This document shows, one piece after another, positions 57,064 to 64,000 of a stretch of 64,000 nucleotides of DNA. The notes below the pieces were generated by a model. That model did not search any database. It worked only from the letters and a program-made list of their open reading frames with translations, and was not told where the DNA came from. Origin of the DNA: Sphingomonas sp. Leaf208 (lineage in GTDB: Bacteria > Pseudomonadota > Alphaproteobacteria > Sphingomonadales > Sphingomonadaceae); the NCBI RefSeq assembly GCF_001421415.1, contig NZ_LMKH01000035.1, positions 121,655 through 185,654 on the forward strand. The letters are read 5' to 3'. A program made the translations under genes and the position numbers. Each line of letters starts with the position of its first letter. The first letter of the stretch is position 1.

Positions 57064-57078
57064 TTAATTTCGAACTAA
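57064..57078. promoter_or_regulatory. Near-consensus CtrA-binding site upstream of ctrA
   Basis: TTAATTTCGAACTAA matches TTAA-N7-TTAA with one mismatch (CTAA). It lies about 90-105 bases upstream of the ctrA start, where an autoregulatory site is expected from Caulobacter, and also 48 bases downstream of the AI-2E gene stop. Confidence 0.55.
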
Positions 57079-57125
57079 GGTTGACGCGACGAATCGGTCG
57101 GATCATCGCCGAGCAGTTGAATTCT

Positions 57126-58217
57126 TTACAAATCTTCGGCCGGAGGGCTCGGCGTCAGGTCGGGGCCGAGCAACGTCCGGTGGACCGTCTTGGGGATATC
57201 CTCCCCGAGAACCTCGCGCAGATACAGGCTGCGGACGAGCGTGAAGATCACCACCAGCAGCGCTGCTGAAAAGAACAAGCCGAACAGGCCGAAGATCGTA
57301 CCGATGCCGATGATTGCGAAAACCGTGATCGCGGGCGGGATCGAGATCACGCGGTTCTGCACGTACGGCGTGATGAAATTGGTCTGTACGAGCCGCACGA
57401 CCGCATAGGTGACGAGCGTGCCGACGATCGACGAGGTGCCCTGCGTCGCGGCGAGCCCGAGCGCGGGGATCATCGCCGCGGTGGGTCCGATGTACGGAAT
57501 GAATTCCGACAACCCGGCGAGCAGGCCGAGCGCGGCGGCGCTGGGGACGCCCGACAACCAGAGCCCGATGCCGACCAGGATTCCCATCGTCGTCATCAGG
57601 ATCAGCGACGAGCCGAGCCACAGCCGCAGCGTCGAGCCGACGTCGAACAGCGCATCCTCGACCGCGGCACGCTTCGAGCGCGGGATCAGCAAGAGGAAGC
57701 CGCGTTCGTACACCTTGGGATCGGCAGCAAAGAACAGCGCGCCGACCAGCAGCAACAGGCAGTTGAGCACGAGTTCGCCCGCGCCCGTCACGAGTCCGCC
57801 GACGTCCTGCGCGACCTTCGACCCGGCATAGGCCTGCTGCACCGCATCGACGAGCTTCGCGCCGACCGCGCTTTGCGAGAGATACGCGGCGAGTTGGTCG
57901 AGCAGCGCGGGCGTCTGCGCGATCAGGACGTTGACCTGGCTGCGGAACTGCACGCCGAACAGCCAGACGAGGAACGCGATGATGCCGAGCACGGTGGCGA
58001 TGCCGAGGCCGAGCGCGGGCTTGCGTGGAACGCGGAGATGGTCGCGGTAGAGATCGGCGATCGCGTGGATGACGATCGCGCCGAGCATCGATCCGAAGGC
58101 GAGGATGAGGAGGTCGCCCGCCTTGTAGAGTGCGGCGACGACCGCGACGATTACGATGGTCAGGATGACGCGACGGATGAAGCGCGAATCGTCTGCATCG
58201 GGGGCCAGGCGGTTCAT
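57126..58217 (-). CDS. AI-2E-family transporter (PerM/YdiK type)
   Basis: A 363-residue inner-membrane protein with about 8 hydrophobic segments. Family features: two N-terminal segments (ILTIVIVAVVAALYKAGDLL), a soluble helical part after TM3, and the conserved GLLAGLSEFIPYIGPTAAMI near residue 240 with VTYAVVRLVQTNFITPYVQN later. Members export varied small molecules or ions; the substrate here is unknown. The ATG is at 58217. A GTGCA-type hairpin element lies 21 bases upstream in the leader. Confidence 0.88.
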   Translation of the reverse strand: MNRLAPDADDSRFIRRVILTIVIVAVVAALYKAGDLLILAFGSMLGAIVIHAIADLYRDHLRVPRKPALGLGIATVLGIIAFLVWLFGVQFRSQVNVLIAQTPALLDQLAAYLSQSAVGAKLVDAVQQAYAGSKVAQDVGGLVTGAGELVLNCLLLLVGALFFAADPKVYERGFLLLIPRSKRAAVEDALFDVGSTLRLWLGSSLILMTTMGILVGIGLWLSGVPSAAALGLLAGLSEFIPYIGPTAAMIPALGLAATQGTSSIVGTLVTYAVVRLVQTNFITPYVQNRVISIPPAITVFAIIGIGTIFGLFGLFFSAALLVVIFTLVRSLYLREVLGEDIPKTVHRTLLGPDLTPSPPAEDL

Positions 58218-58238
58218 GCTGCGGCCCGCCGAAAAGCC

Positions 58239-58289
58239 GGAAGTTCACAAAGTGCACACGCTGGCGCGGTTTGCGCGGAGTGTGCACTT
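58239..58289. repeat. GTGCA hairpin element upstream of the AI-2E gene (copy B)
   Basis: 58239-58264 matches the complement of 2484-2509 at 24 of 26 positions. Stem AAGTGCACA (58250-58258) pairs with TGTGCACTT (58281-58289) around a 22-nt loop with an inner GCGC/GCGC pairing. It is part of the 365-bp gap 58218-58582, the rest of which holds the palindrome E4 and about 140 bases (58290-58433) with nothing recognisable. Confidence 0.7.
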
Positions 58290-58433
58290 CGGGCTTTTGC
58301 GGCCGTTCCGTGGCTGGATCGGTGGTGGTTTTGCGAGGGTGGCGGGGCGATCATCTTGCGACCGTGGCAGATCGTCGCAGCGTAGGACAGCCGTTCCAAG
58401 GACTTAAGGTACGTTCCGGAAACGACACTCGCT

Positions 58434-58560
58434 GATCCTCCCCCGCCAGGGGGAGGTGGCTGGCGCTTGCCAGACGGAGGGGGCGGCAGGCGACGACCGC
58501 CGTTCCGTGTCCTCCCCCTCCGTCACCTTCGGCGACACCTCCCCCTGGCGGGGGAGGATC
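58434..58560. repeat. Large GC-rich palindromic element (copy E4)
   Basis: The outer arms at 58434-58457 and 58537-58560 are perfect 24-nt inverted repeats. The inner arms at 58474-58483 and 58514-58523 (ACGGAGGGGG/CCCCCTCCGT) are also perfect, and small hairpins CTGGC/GCCAG (58460-58473) and GTCACC/GGCGAC (58522-58536) lie between. The same nested plan is seen in E1 inside glyS. It ends 22 bases after the mqo stop. Confidence 0.9.
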
Positions 58561-58582
58561 GTGAGGTGGGGTTTGGTATAGA

Positions 58583-60295
58583 TTACAGCGCGAGGTCGGG
58601 GCTGCGGTCTGGCTTTACGCGCATGGCCGCGGGGCGTGGGCCGGCTGCGACGCCGACCGTGGGCGAGGGGATCGCGAGTTGCAGCGTGTCCGCGGTTGAT
58701 GCCCAATGCTCGGCGAGGACGTCGGGGGTCTCGTTGAGCATCACGCCGTAGGTCGGCACGATCTTGCGGATCTTCGCCTGCCATCCGGCGGTGGCGAGGT
58801 GGTTCGGGAACACCTTCTTCAGCAGGTTGAGCATGATCGATGGTGCGGTCGAGGCGCCCGGCGAGGCGCCGAGCAGCGCGGCGATCGAGCCGTCCTTCGA
58901 CGCGACGATCTCGGTGCCGAGCCGCAGCACGCCGCCCTTTTCCGGATCGCGCTTGATGATCTGGACGCGCTGGCCCGCCTGCCACAGGCGCCAGTCGCCG
59001 TCCTTCGCACCCGGGAAATACTCGCGCAGGGCATCCATCCGGTCGCTGTCCGACATGATGAGCTGGCCCGCGAGATATTCGACGAGGTCGAAATCGTCCC
59101 AGCCGACCGCGAGCATCGGCCGGAAATTGTCGAGCGTGACCGACGCCGGAAGATCGAAATACGAGCCTTCCTTGAGGAACTTGGTCGAGAAGGTCGCGAA
59201 CGGGCCGAACAACAGCGCCTGCTTGCCGTCGAGGAACCGCGTGTCGAGATGCGGCACGGACATCGGCGGCGAGCCGACCGCCGCCTTGCCGTAGACCTTG
59301 GCGAGATGGCGGTGCGTGATTTCGGGCTTGTCCGCGACGAGGAACGAGCCGCCGACCGGGAAGCCGGCATAATCGTCGGCCTCGGGAATGCCGGACTTCT
59401 GGAGGATCGGCAGCGCACCGCCGCCGGCGCCCGCGAACACGAAGCGTGCCTTGATCACCTGCTTCTCGTCGGTCTTCATGTCGCGTGCGGTGACACGCCA
59501 GCGCGCCTTCTTGCCGCCGATCGTCTCGCGTTCGAGCGAGCGGACCTCATGCCCCGTGGTCAGCGTGAAATTGTCCTGCTTGGCGAGCGAGCCGATGTAC
59601 TGGCGCGTGACCTCGCCCCAGTCGCAATCGGTGCCGAGCGGCGAGCGCGTCGCGGCGAGCTTCGTGCCGGGCGCGCGGCCCTCCATCATCACCGGCACCC
59701 ACTGCGAGATCTGTTTCGGGTCGGTGGTGAATTCCATGCCGGAGAAGAGCGGGCTCGCCTGGAGCGCGGCGTGGCGCTTTTGCAGGAAGGCGACGTTGGC
59801 ATCGCCCCACACCAGGTTCATGTGCGGCGTCGAATTGATGAACGAGCGCGGGTTGGCGAGGATGCCGGTATCGACCTGGTGGCTGAGGAACTGGCGCGTG
59901 ACCTGGAACTGTTCGTTGATCTCGACCGCCTTGGCGATCTCGACCTTGCCGTCGGCTTTGTTGACCGGCGTGTAGTTGAGTTCGCACAGCGCGGAGTGGC
60001 CGGTGCCGGCGTTGTTCCAGCCGTTGGAGCTCTCGTCAGCGACCTTGTCGAGACGTTCGACCATCTCGATCGTCCAGGTCGGCTCGAGCTCGCGGAGCAG
60101 GACGGCGAGCGTCGCGCTCATGATGCCGCCGCCGATCAGCAGGACGTCGACGGTGCGCTCGGTGGTCGCAGCGTCGGCGTGTGCGATCGGCAGCGCCGCT
60201 GCACCGCCGGCGACGATCGCCGAGCCGAGCAGGTTGCGGCGGGTCACGCCGGTCTTGGTTTCTGGGGAGATCGTGTCGTTAGCGTCTGGCCGCAT
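58583..60295 (-). CDS. mqo: Malate:quinone oxidoreductase with Tat-like signal
   Basis: Oxidises L-malate to oxaloacetate and passes electrons to quinone. 570 residues. FAD-binding [20 protein letters not shown], followed by [20 protein letters not shown] and [20 protein letters not shown], is diagnostic of MQO. The N-terminus [20 protein letters not shown] followed by AHADA looks like a twin-arginine signal, whereas E. coli-type MQO is a cytoplasmic-face peripheral protein. ATG 60295 is chosen because AAAGG lies 7 bases upstream; ATG 60301 or 60319 would lengthen the basic n-region only. Confidence 0.93.
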   Translation of the reverse strand: MRPDANDTISPETKTGVTRRNLLGSAIVAGGAAALPIAHADAATTERTVDVLLIGGGIMSATLAVLLRELEPTWTIEMVERLDKVADESSNGWNNAGTGHSALCELNYTPVNKADGKVEIAKAVEINEQFQVTRQFLSHQVDTGILANPRSFINSTPHMNLVWGDANVAFLQKRHAALQASPLFSGMEFTTDPKQISQWVPVMMEGRAPGTKLAATRSPLGTDCDWGEVTRQYIGSLAKQDNFTLTTGHEVRSLERETIGGKKARWRVTARDMKTDEKQVIKARFVFAGAGGGALPILQKSGIPEADDYAGFPVGGSFLVADKPEITHRHLAKVYGKAAVGSPPMSVPHLDTRFLDGKQALLFGPFATFSTKFLKEGSYFDLPASVTLDNFRPMLAVGWDDFDLVEYLAGQLIMSDSDRMDALREYFPGAKDGDWRLWQAGQRVQIIKRDPEKGGVLRLGTEIVASKDGSIAALLGASPGASTAPSIMLNLLKKVFPNHLATAGWQAKIRKIVPTYGVMLNETPDVLAEHWASTADTLQLAIPSPTVGVAAGPRPAAMRVKPDRSPDLAL

Positions 60296-60393
60296 GGTCA
60301 TGCCTTTTCGTTTCGGCATGGTCCGCTGTCCCGACACAGGCCGAAGACGACGAGAATCCATAACCGGATTATCGGGTCAGCCACGCGGAAATC

Positions 60394-60411
60394 ACGTAAA
60401 TCGATACACGT
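60394..60411. promoter_or_regulatory. Palindrome upstream of mqo
   Basis: ACGT-AA-ATCGAT-AC-ACGT, a dyad 99 bases upstream of the mqo start, in the 255-bp region between mqo and the end of the lysR-type gene. It may be an operator; nothing else stands out in this region. Confidence 0.3.
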
Positions 60412-60550
60412 ACTACCGACTGAGCGCGGCCGCTGCTCAAAGTCCTCATCCCGGTATCGGGTGTCGTTGGGATCGCGCTGGGGTGCAAACTCGAGCGTCT
60501 ATCCAGCCTCTTACATGGCATCCGGCCCGGTTTTGCGCAAGGTCGCCGCT

Positions 60551-61456
60551 TTATGCTTGCCCTGCGTTCGGATCGCGGAGGCGTGCTGCGAGGAAGTCTA
60601 TCAGTGCCTCGACGCGCGCCGGGCGGAGGGGGCTTGGCGGGGTGAGAAGATGGAGGCCGATCTTTGCGGGCGCCCAGTCCTCCAGGATGATGACGAGTGC
60701 GCCGGACGCGATATGCGGGTCGACGATGAAGTCGGGCAGGCGAGCGATGCCGAGCCCGGCGATCAGCGCGGGGACGATCGCTTCGCCGCTGTTGGCGGTG
60801 AGCTGGCCTTGCAGGCGGACCGAGACGTCGGCGCCGCCGGGGCCGTGGAAGCGCCACGGGCCGACGACGTTCGAATAGCCGACCAGCTGGTGCTCGCCGA
60901 GCTGGGCCGGATGCGTCGGGGTGCCGTGCTTCGCGAGGTAGCTGGGTGCGGCGACGGTGTGCGCCTGGATGCTGCACAAGCGGCGGGCGCGAAGCGAGCT
61001 GTCGGGGAGTTCGGCGATCCGCAGCGCGACGTCGAAGCCTTCCGCGACGATGTCGACTCGTGCATCGGAAAGGTGGAAATCGACCTCGATTCCCGGGTGC
61101 GCGACGAGGAACTCGGCGAGGATCGGTGCGACGTTGGTGACGCCGAAGCTCATCGGGGCGGCGAGGCGGACGCGGCCGGTATGCGCGCTGGCGGCGTCGT
61201 GCGCGGACTCTTCGGCGGCGCGGGCTTCGGCGAGGATGCGTGCGGCGTGCTCGGCGAGCGGCTTGCCGGCTTCGGTGAGCGCGAGGCGGCGCGAGGTGCG
61301 GTGAAAAAGCGACTGGCCGAGATGTGCTTCGAGGCGGGTGATCGCCTTCGACACGGTCGCTTTGCTGAGCCCCACCGCGTCGGCGGCGGCGCTGAACGAG
61401 CGGTGCTCTACGACGCTGGCGAAGATCGCCCAGGCTTCGAGATCGGGCAGGCGCAT
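60551..61456 (-). CDS. LysR-family transcriptional regulator
   Basis: 301 residues. N-terminal winged helix-turn-helix (FASVVEHRSFSAAADAVGLS, KATVSKAITRLEAHLGQSLF, HRTSRRLALTEAG) and a periplasmic-binding-protein-like effector domain (GRVRLAAPMSFGVTNVAPIL, VDIVAEGFDVALRIAELPDS). It is of the group typically found beside pirin and quinone-reductase genes. ATG 61456 with GGAG 8 bases upstream. Divergent from the pirin gene; a dyad at 61600-61616 is the likely shared operator. Confidence 0.92.
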   Translation of the reverse strand: MRLPDLEAWAIFASVVEHRSFSAAADAVGLSKATVSKAITRLEAHLGQSLFHRTSRRLALTEAGKPLAEHAARILAEARAAEESAHDAASAHTGRVRLAAPMSFGVTNVAPILAEFLVAHPGIEVDFHLSDARVDIVAEGFDVALRIAELPDSSLRARRLCSIQAHTVAAPSYLAKHGTPTHPAQLGEHQLVGYSNVVGPWRFHGPGGADVSVRLQGQLTANSGEAIVPALIAGLGIARLPDFIVDPHIASGALVIILEDWAPAKIGLHLLTPPSPLRPARVEALIDFLAARLRDPNAGQA

Positions 61457-61475
61457 GTGGGGGTCTCCAGATCTT

Positions 61476-61581
61476 CCCCCCTCCCTGGAAGGGAGGGGCT
61501 GGGGGTGGGTCGCTATCGAGGGAACGTCGCATTCGCCAAGCGGCCGACCCACCCCCAACCCCTCCCTTTCAGGGAGGGGGG
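61476..61581. repeat. GC-rich palindromic element in the lysR-pirin intergenic region (copy E3)
   Basis: The arm at 61491-61510 (GGGAGGGGCTGGGGGTGGGT) pairs with 61547-61566 (ACCCACCCCCAACCCCTCCC). The right arm is identical to that of E2 inside glyS, the left differs from it by one base, and a GGGAACG block in the loop is also shared. Short hairpins flank both ends. It sits 20 bases upstream of the LysR start, within its leader. Confidence 0.88.
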
Positions 61582-61599
61582 TAAGTAGGCCACGTTACC

Positions 61600-61616
61600 A
61601 ACCGAAACGATCGGTT
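61600..61616. promoter_or_regulatory. Operator-like dyad between the lysR-type and pirin genes
   Basis: AACCGA-AACGA-TCGGTT, perfect 6-bp arms, 66 bases before the pirin ATG. Interrupted dyads of this size (T-N11-A type) are typical LysR-family binding sites, so it is a good candidate for control of pirin and of the regulator itself. Confidence 0.5.
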
Positions 61617-61681
61617 TCCAGCGTTTCTATTTACGGCGTAATCGCAGCGCCTATCTTGGGGTCAACCAGTGGAGACCTATC

Positions 61682-62401
61682 ATGACGACCACGACCCTTT
61701 CCAAAGTTGAACGCCGCAGTTTCGACAGCCTTGGCCATGCCGATCATGGCTGGCTGAATGCGCGGCATCATTTCTCGTTCGCGAGCTATTACGATCCCGC
61801 CCGGATGGGCTGGGGCGCGATCCGCGTGTGGAACGACGACCAGATCGCCGCGAACTCGGGCTTTCCGCCGCATCCGCATCAGGACATGGAGATCATCACC
61901 TACGTCCGTAGCGGCGCGATCACGCACCAGGATTCGCTTGGCAACAAGGGCCGTACTGAGGCTGGCGATGTGCAGGTGATGAGCGCGGGGACCGGCGTGC
62001 GGCATGCCGAGTATAATCTCGAGCCCGAGACGACGACGATCTTCCAGATCTGGATCGAGCCGTCGCGCAAAGGTGGCGCGCCGAGCTGGGGTGCCAAGCC
62101 GTTTCCGAAGGGCGAGCGTTCGGGGCAGTTCGTGACGCTGGCCAGCGGGTTCGAGGGTGACGGCGATGCGTTGCCGATCCGGGCGAATGCGCGGGTGCTG
62201 GCGGCGACGCTCAAGGCTGGCGACAGCGTCGACTATGCGGTCGGCGAGGGGCGCCATGTGTATCTGGTGCCGGCGACGGGTGCGATCACGATCGGCGACG
62301 AAGCCTTTGGAGCGCGCGACGGAGCGGCGCTGCTGGGCGGCCAGACGGTGACGATCACGGCTCAAGAGGACGCCGAGATCGTTCTGGTAGACTCGGAGTA
62401 A
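61682..62401 (+). CDS. Pirin family protein
   Basis: A 239-residue double-cupin protein. The metal ligands of the N-terminal cupin are in PPHPHQDMEIITYV and the second His/Glu set in ITHQDSLGNKG and GVRHAEYN. Bacterial pirins such as YhhW have quercetinase activity; the physiological role here is unknown. GGAG lies upstream of ATG 61682. Likely controlled by the divergent LysR-type regulator; wrbA follows. Confidence 0.92.
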   Translation: MTTTTLSKVERRSFDSLGHADHGWLNARHHFSFASYYDPARMGWGAIRVWNDDQIAANSGFPPHPHQDMEIITYVRSGAITHQDSLGNKGRTEAGDVQVMSAGTGVRHAEYNLEPETTTIFQIWIEPSRKGGAPSWGAKPFPKGERSGQFVTLASGFEGDGDALPIRANARVLAATLKAGDSVDYAVGEGRHVYLVPATGAITIGDEAFGARDGAALLGGQTVTITAQEDAEIVLVDSE

Positions 62402-62405
62402 AACT

Positions 62406-62548
62406 CCCCTCCCGATTGCGGGAGGGGTCCGGGGAGGGCTCGCGCTCACCTCCGCCGTGACCATCGTTGAAGATACGCACTTCGATCCGGCTCGCTTGAT
62501 GAAGCCGGGTGCCCACCCCCCCAGCCCCCTCCCGCTTGCGGGAGGGGG
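62406..62548. repeat. Paired GC-rich hairpins between pirin and wrbA genes (copy E6)
   Basis: Two end hairpins of the same sequence type, CCCCTCCCG-ATTG-CGGGAGGGG (62406-62427) and CCCCCTCCCG-CTTG-CGGGAGGGGG (62525-62548), face each other across about 100 bases, with a GGGGAGGGC/GCCCACCCCC region inside. It is a composite palindromic element, related in style to E1-E4 but of a different sequence subtype. The second hairpin ends 21 bases before the wrbA ATG. Confidence 0.75.
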
Positions 62549-62569
62549 AGCCTTAAGAAGGAAATGCCC

Positions 62570-63172
62570 ATGACCAAGGTTCTCGTTCTCTATTACTCGT
62601 CCTACGGCCATATCGAGCAGATGGCGGATGCCGTCGCCGAGGGCGCGCGCGCCGGTGGGGCCGAGGTGGACATCCGCCGCGTCGCCGAAACCGCACCGCA
62701 GGCGGTGATCGAAGCGGCGCACTTCAAGACCGACACCGCGCATGCCGAGATCGAAGGCCCCGCCGCGCTCGAACAGTATGACGCGATCATCGTCGGTGCG
62801 CCGACCCGCTTCGGCCGGATGCCCGCGCAGATGGCGCAGTTCTGGGATACGACCGGCGGCCAGTGGTTCTCGGGCGCGCTGATCGGCAAGGTCGGCGGTG
62901 CGTTTACCTCGACCGCGAGCCAGCATGGCGGCCAGGAAACGACGTTGTTCTCGATCATCACCAACCTGATCCATCACGGCATGACGATCGTCGGGCTCGA
63001 CTATGGCTTCCAGGCGCAGATGGGCGTCGACACGGTCAAGGGCGGCTCGCCCTACGGCGCGACGACGATCTCTGACGGCGACGGCAGCCGCATGCCGAGC
63101 AAGGACGAGCTCGACGGTGCGCGCTACCAGGGCAAGCGGATCGCCGAGACGGCGGCCAAGCTGAAGGGCTGA
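62570..63172 (+). CDS. wrbA: NAD(P)H:quinone oxidoreductase WrbA
   Basis: 200 residues, the usual WrbA length. A flavodoxin-like FMN enzyme that reduces quinones by two electrons. FMN phosphate loop [79 protein letters not shown] 62570 is chosen over ATG 62564 because AAGGA is 7 bases upstream of the former and only 1 base from the latter. Confidence 0.96.
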   Translation: MTKVLVLYYSSYGHIEQMADAVAEGARAGGAEVDIRRVAETAPQAVIEAAHFKTDTAHAEIEGPAALEQYDAIIVGAPTRFGRMPAQMAQFWDTTGGQWFSGALIGKVGGAFTSTASQHGGQETTLFSIITNLIHHGMTIVGLDYGFQAQMGVDTVKGGSPYGATTISDGDGSRMPSKDELDGARYQGKRIAETAAKLKG

Positions 63173-63185
63173 TCCCCCGAGGCTT

Positions 63186-63240
63186 CGGTGGTTGGGGAGA
63201 CGAAACTTACCCCGCGGTAAGGGCGTTTCCCCACCACCGG
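63186..63240. other. Long hairpin between wrbA and the DUF892 gene
   Basis: The arms CGGTGGTTGGGGA and TCCCCACCACCG pair with one bulge, and an inner CTTACC/GGTAAG palindrome caps the loop. It lies 14 bases after wrbA and 43 bases before the next start. It could be a terminator or a leader structure of the DUF892 gene; no T tract is seen. Confidence 0.45.
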
Positions 63241-63282
63241 AGCATTTCGCTTCGCGTGCACCAGCTATGCGAGGATATGATC

Positions 63283-63798
63283 ATGGGCTTGTTTTCCAAG
63301 GACATCGCGACGTTCGAAGACCTGTTCCTGCACCAGTTGCAGGACGTGTATTACGCCGAGCACCAGATCACCAAGGCACTGCCGAAGATGACCGACAAGG
63401 CGACCGCGCCGGGTCTGAAGGCCGGGTTCGAAACGCACCTGCGCGAGACCGAAGGACAGATCGTTCGGCTCGAGCGGATCTTCGAACTGCTCGGCGAGAA
63501 GGCCAAGGCAGTGACCTGCCCGGCGATCGACGGGATCATCAAGGAAGCGAACGAAGTCGCGGGCGAGATCGCCGACAAGGCGGTGCTCGATGCGGCGCTG
63601 ATCGCGTCGGCGCAGGCGGTCGAGCATTACGAGATCACGCGCTACGGCACGCTGATCGCGTGGGCGAACCAGCTTGGTCGCAGCGAGATCGCAGCGATCC
63701 TGAAGGAAACGCTCGATGAGGAATATGCGACCGACGACAAGCTGACCGCGATGGCGACGTCGAAGGTCAATCCGAAGGCCGAGGCGGTTACTGCCTGA
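63283..63798 (+). CDS. DUF892 (YciE/YciF) ferritin-like protein
   Basis: 171 residues, all-helical ferritin-like fold with Glu/His ligand positions (FLHQLQDVYYAEHQITKALP, HLRETEGQIVRLERIFELLG, ASAQAVEHYEITRYGTLIAW, EEYATDDKL). Members are stress-induced and bind a di-metal site; the exact function is unsettled. ATG 63283 is preferred (AGGA 7 bases upstream) over ATG 63277 and a GTG at 63256. Confidence 0.9.
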   Translation: MGLFSKDIATFEDLFLHQLQDVYYAEHQITKALPKMTDKATAPGLKAGFETHLRETEGQIVRLERIFELLGEKAKAVTCPAIDGIIKEANEVAGEIADKAVLDAALIASAQAVEHYEITRYGTLIAWANQLGRSEIAAILKETLDEEYATDDKLTAMATSKVNPKAEAVTA

Positions 63799-63819
63799 GC
63801 CTTTCGCGACGTAACTAAG

Positions 63820-63857
63820 AAAACGGGCCGGCGATCATGCGATCGCCGGCCCGTTTT
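63820..63857. terminator. Strong bidirectional terminator
   Basis: Perfect 17-bp stem AAAACGGGCCGGCGATC / GATCGCCGGCCCGTTTT, loop ATGC, giving T tracts on both strands. It lies between the convergent DUF892 gene and the partial gene at the window end. Confidence 0.9.
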
Positions 63858-63861
63858 TCGT

Positions 63862-64000
63862 TCAGGCCTTCTTGCGCGCGCGCTTGGGAGCGGCGGCGGC
63901 GGCGACGTCCTCTTCCTCGTCCGGCTCGTCCTCACCGGCTTCGGTCAGCGCTTCGCCAAGTGCCTTCAGCTTGTCCTGCGACTTGTCGGCCTTATCGGCG
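63862..64000 (-). CDS. C-terminal end of an unidentified protein (cut by window edge)
   Basis: Only the last 45 codons are present, ending in TGA at 63862-63864. The tail is acidic then basic: DKSQDKLKALGEALTEAGED, followed by EPDEEEDVAAAAAPKRARKK and a final Ala. The Ala/Lys/Arg-rich end suggests a nucleic-acid-binding tail, but the protein cannot be identified from this part. Codon use fits the surroundings and a strong terminator follows. Confidence 0.65.
   Translation of the reverse strand, partial: ADKADKSQDKLKALGEALTEAGEDEPDEEEDVAAAAAPKRARKKA

Noticed and set aside
56175..62548. The repeated GC-rich hairpins as a CRISPR array
   Set aside because: Copies are far apart, differ in length, form palindromes, and show no regular repeat-spacer spacing. 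No cas genes are present.

Overview
The window looks like chromosome of a Sphingomonas-like alphaproteobacterium (order Sphingomonadales). The evidence is high GC throughout, a CtrA cell-cycle regulator, a cpa/tad pilus locus, large TonB-dependent receptors with a DIVVTGSRI-type N-terminus, a Novosphingobium-like mannonate dehydratase, and many short GC-rich palindromes between genes. Calls were made by reading the sequence and its translations; no database search was run, so family names rest on motifs.

Layout. 1-5.3 kb: glyS (glycyl-tRNA synthetase beta, enlarged by two in-frame palindromic inserts) and ppdK. 5.3-22.5 kb: a glucuronoxylan/uronate utilisation region. One arm on the minus strand holds a GH67 alpha-glucuronidase and an SGNH-esterase/CE4-deacetylase fusion. 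The divergent plus-strand operon is GH3 glycosidase, manD, hexuronate MFS transporter, uxaC and an SMP-30 lactonase. Next come a TonB-dependent receptor, a FadR-type GntR regulator and a GntP gluconate permease. 22.7-30.2 kb: a lone LuxR-type DNA-binding domain, a large GH55/pectate-lyase-like beta-helix protein, an MFS exporter, a class II-type photolyase and small genes. 30.3-34.6 kb: a TPP riboswitch with terminator controlling a thiamine-salvage set (outer-membrane receptor, APH-fold kinase, PnuT-type transporter). 35-42.7 kb: a minus-strand cpaABCDE-tadBC locus in which the motor ATPase gene cpaF is missing and a 14-codon mini-ORF occupies its place.

42.7-49.7 kb: lysophospholipase-like hydrolase, FAD oxidoreductase, ispH-thrB-rnhA, a lipoprotein, dps and a ROK fructokinase. 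49.8-56.2 kb: a REC-GGDEF-EAL regulator overlapping a histidine kinase with a non-classical H-box, then dinB and a phospholipase D. 56.2-64 kb: ctrA, an AI-2E-family membrane protein, a Tat-signal-bearing malate:quinone oxidoreductase, a LysR/pirin/WrbA group, a DUF892 ferritin-like protein and the C-terminal end of one more gene.

How the parts work together. In the uronate region, outer-membrane uptake, exported GH67/GH3/deacetylase enzymes, hexuronate import, UxaC and ManD form most of a route from acetylated glucuronoxylan to 2-keto-3-deoxygluconate. Fructuronate reductase (UxuB) and the KDG kinase/aldolase are not in the window.

The most unusual structure is a family of GC-rich palindromic elements. 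Two different members sit in frame inside the essential glyS gene. One of them shares 20-nt arms, the right arm identical and the left arm with one change, with an intergenic copy near 61.5 kb. Related intergenic copies and a single-arm copy also occur. glyS additionally carries a sharply bounded patch of about 50% GC with a different codon style.
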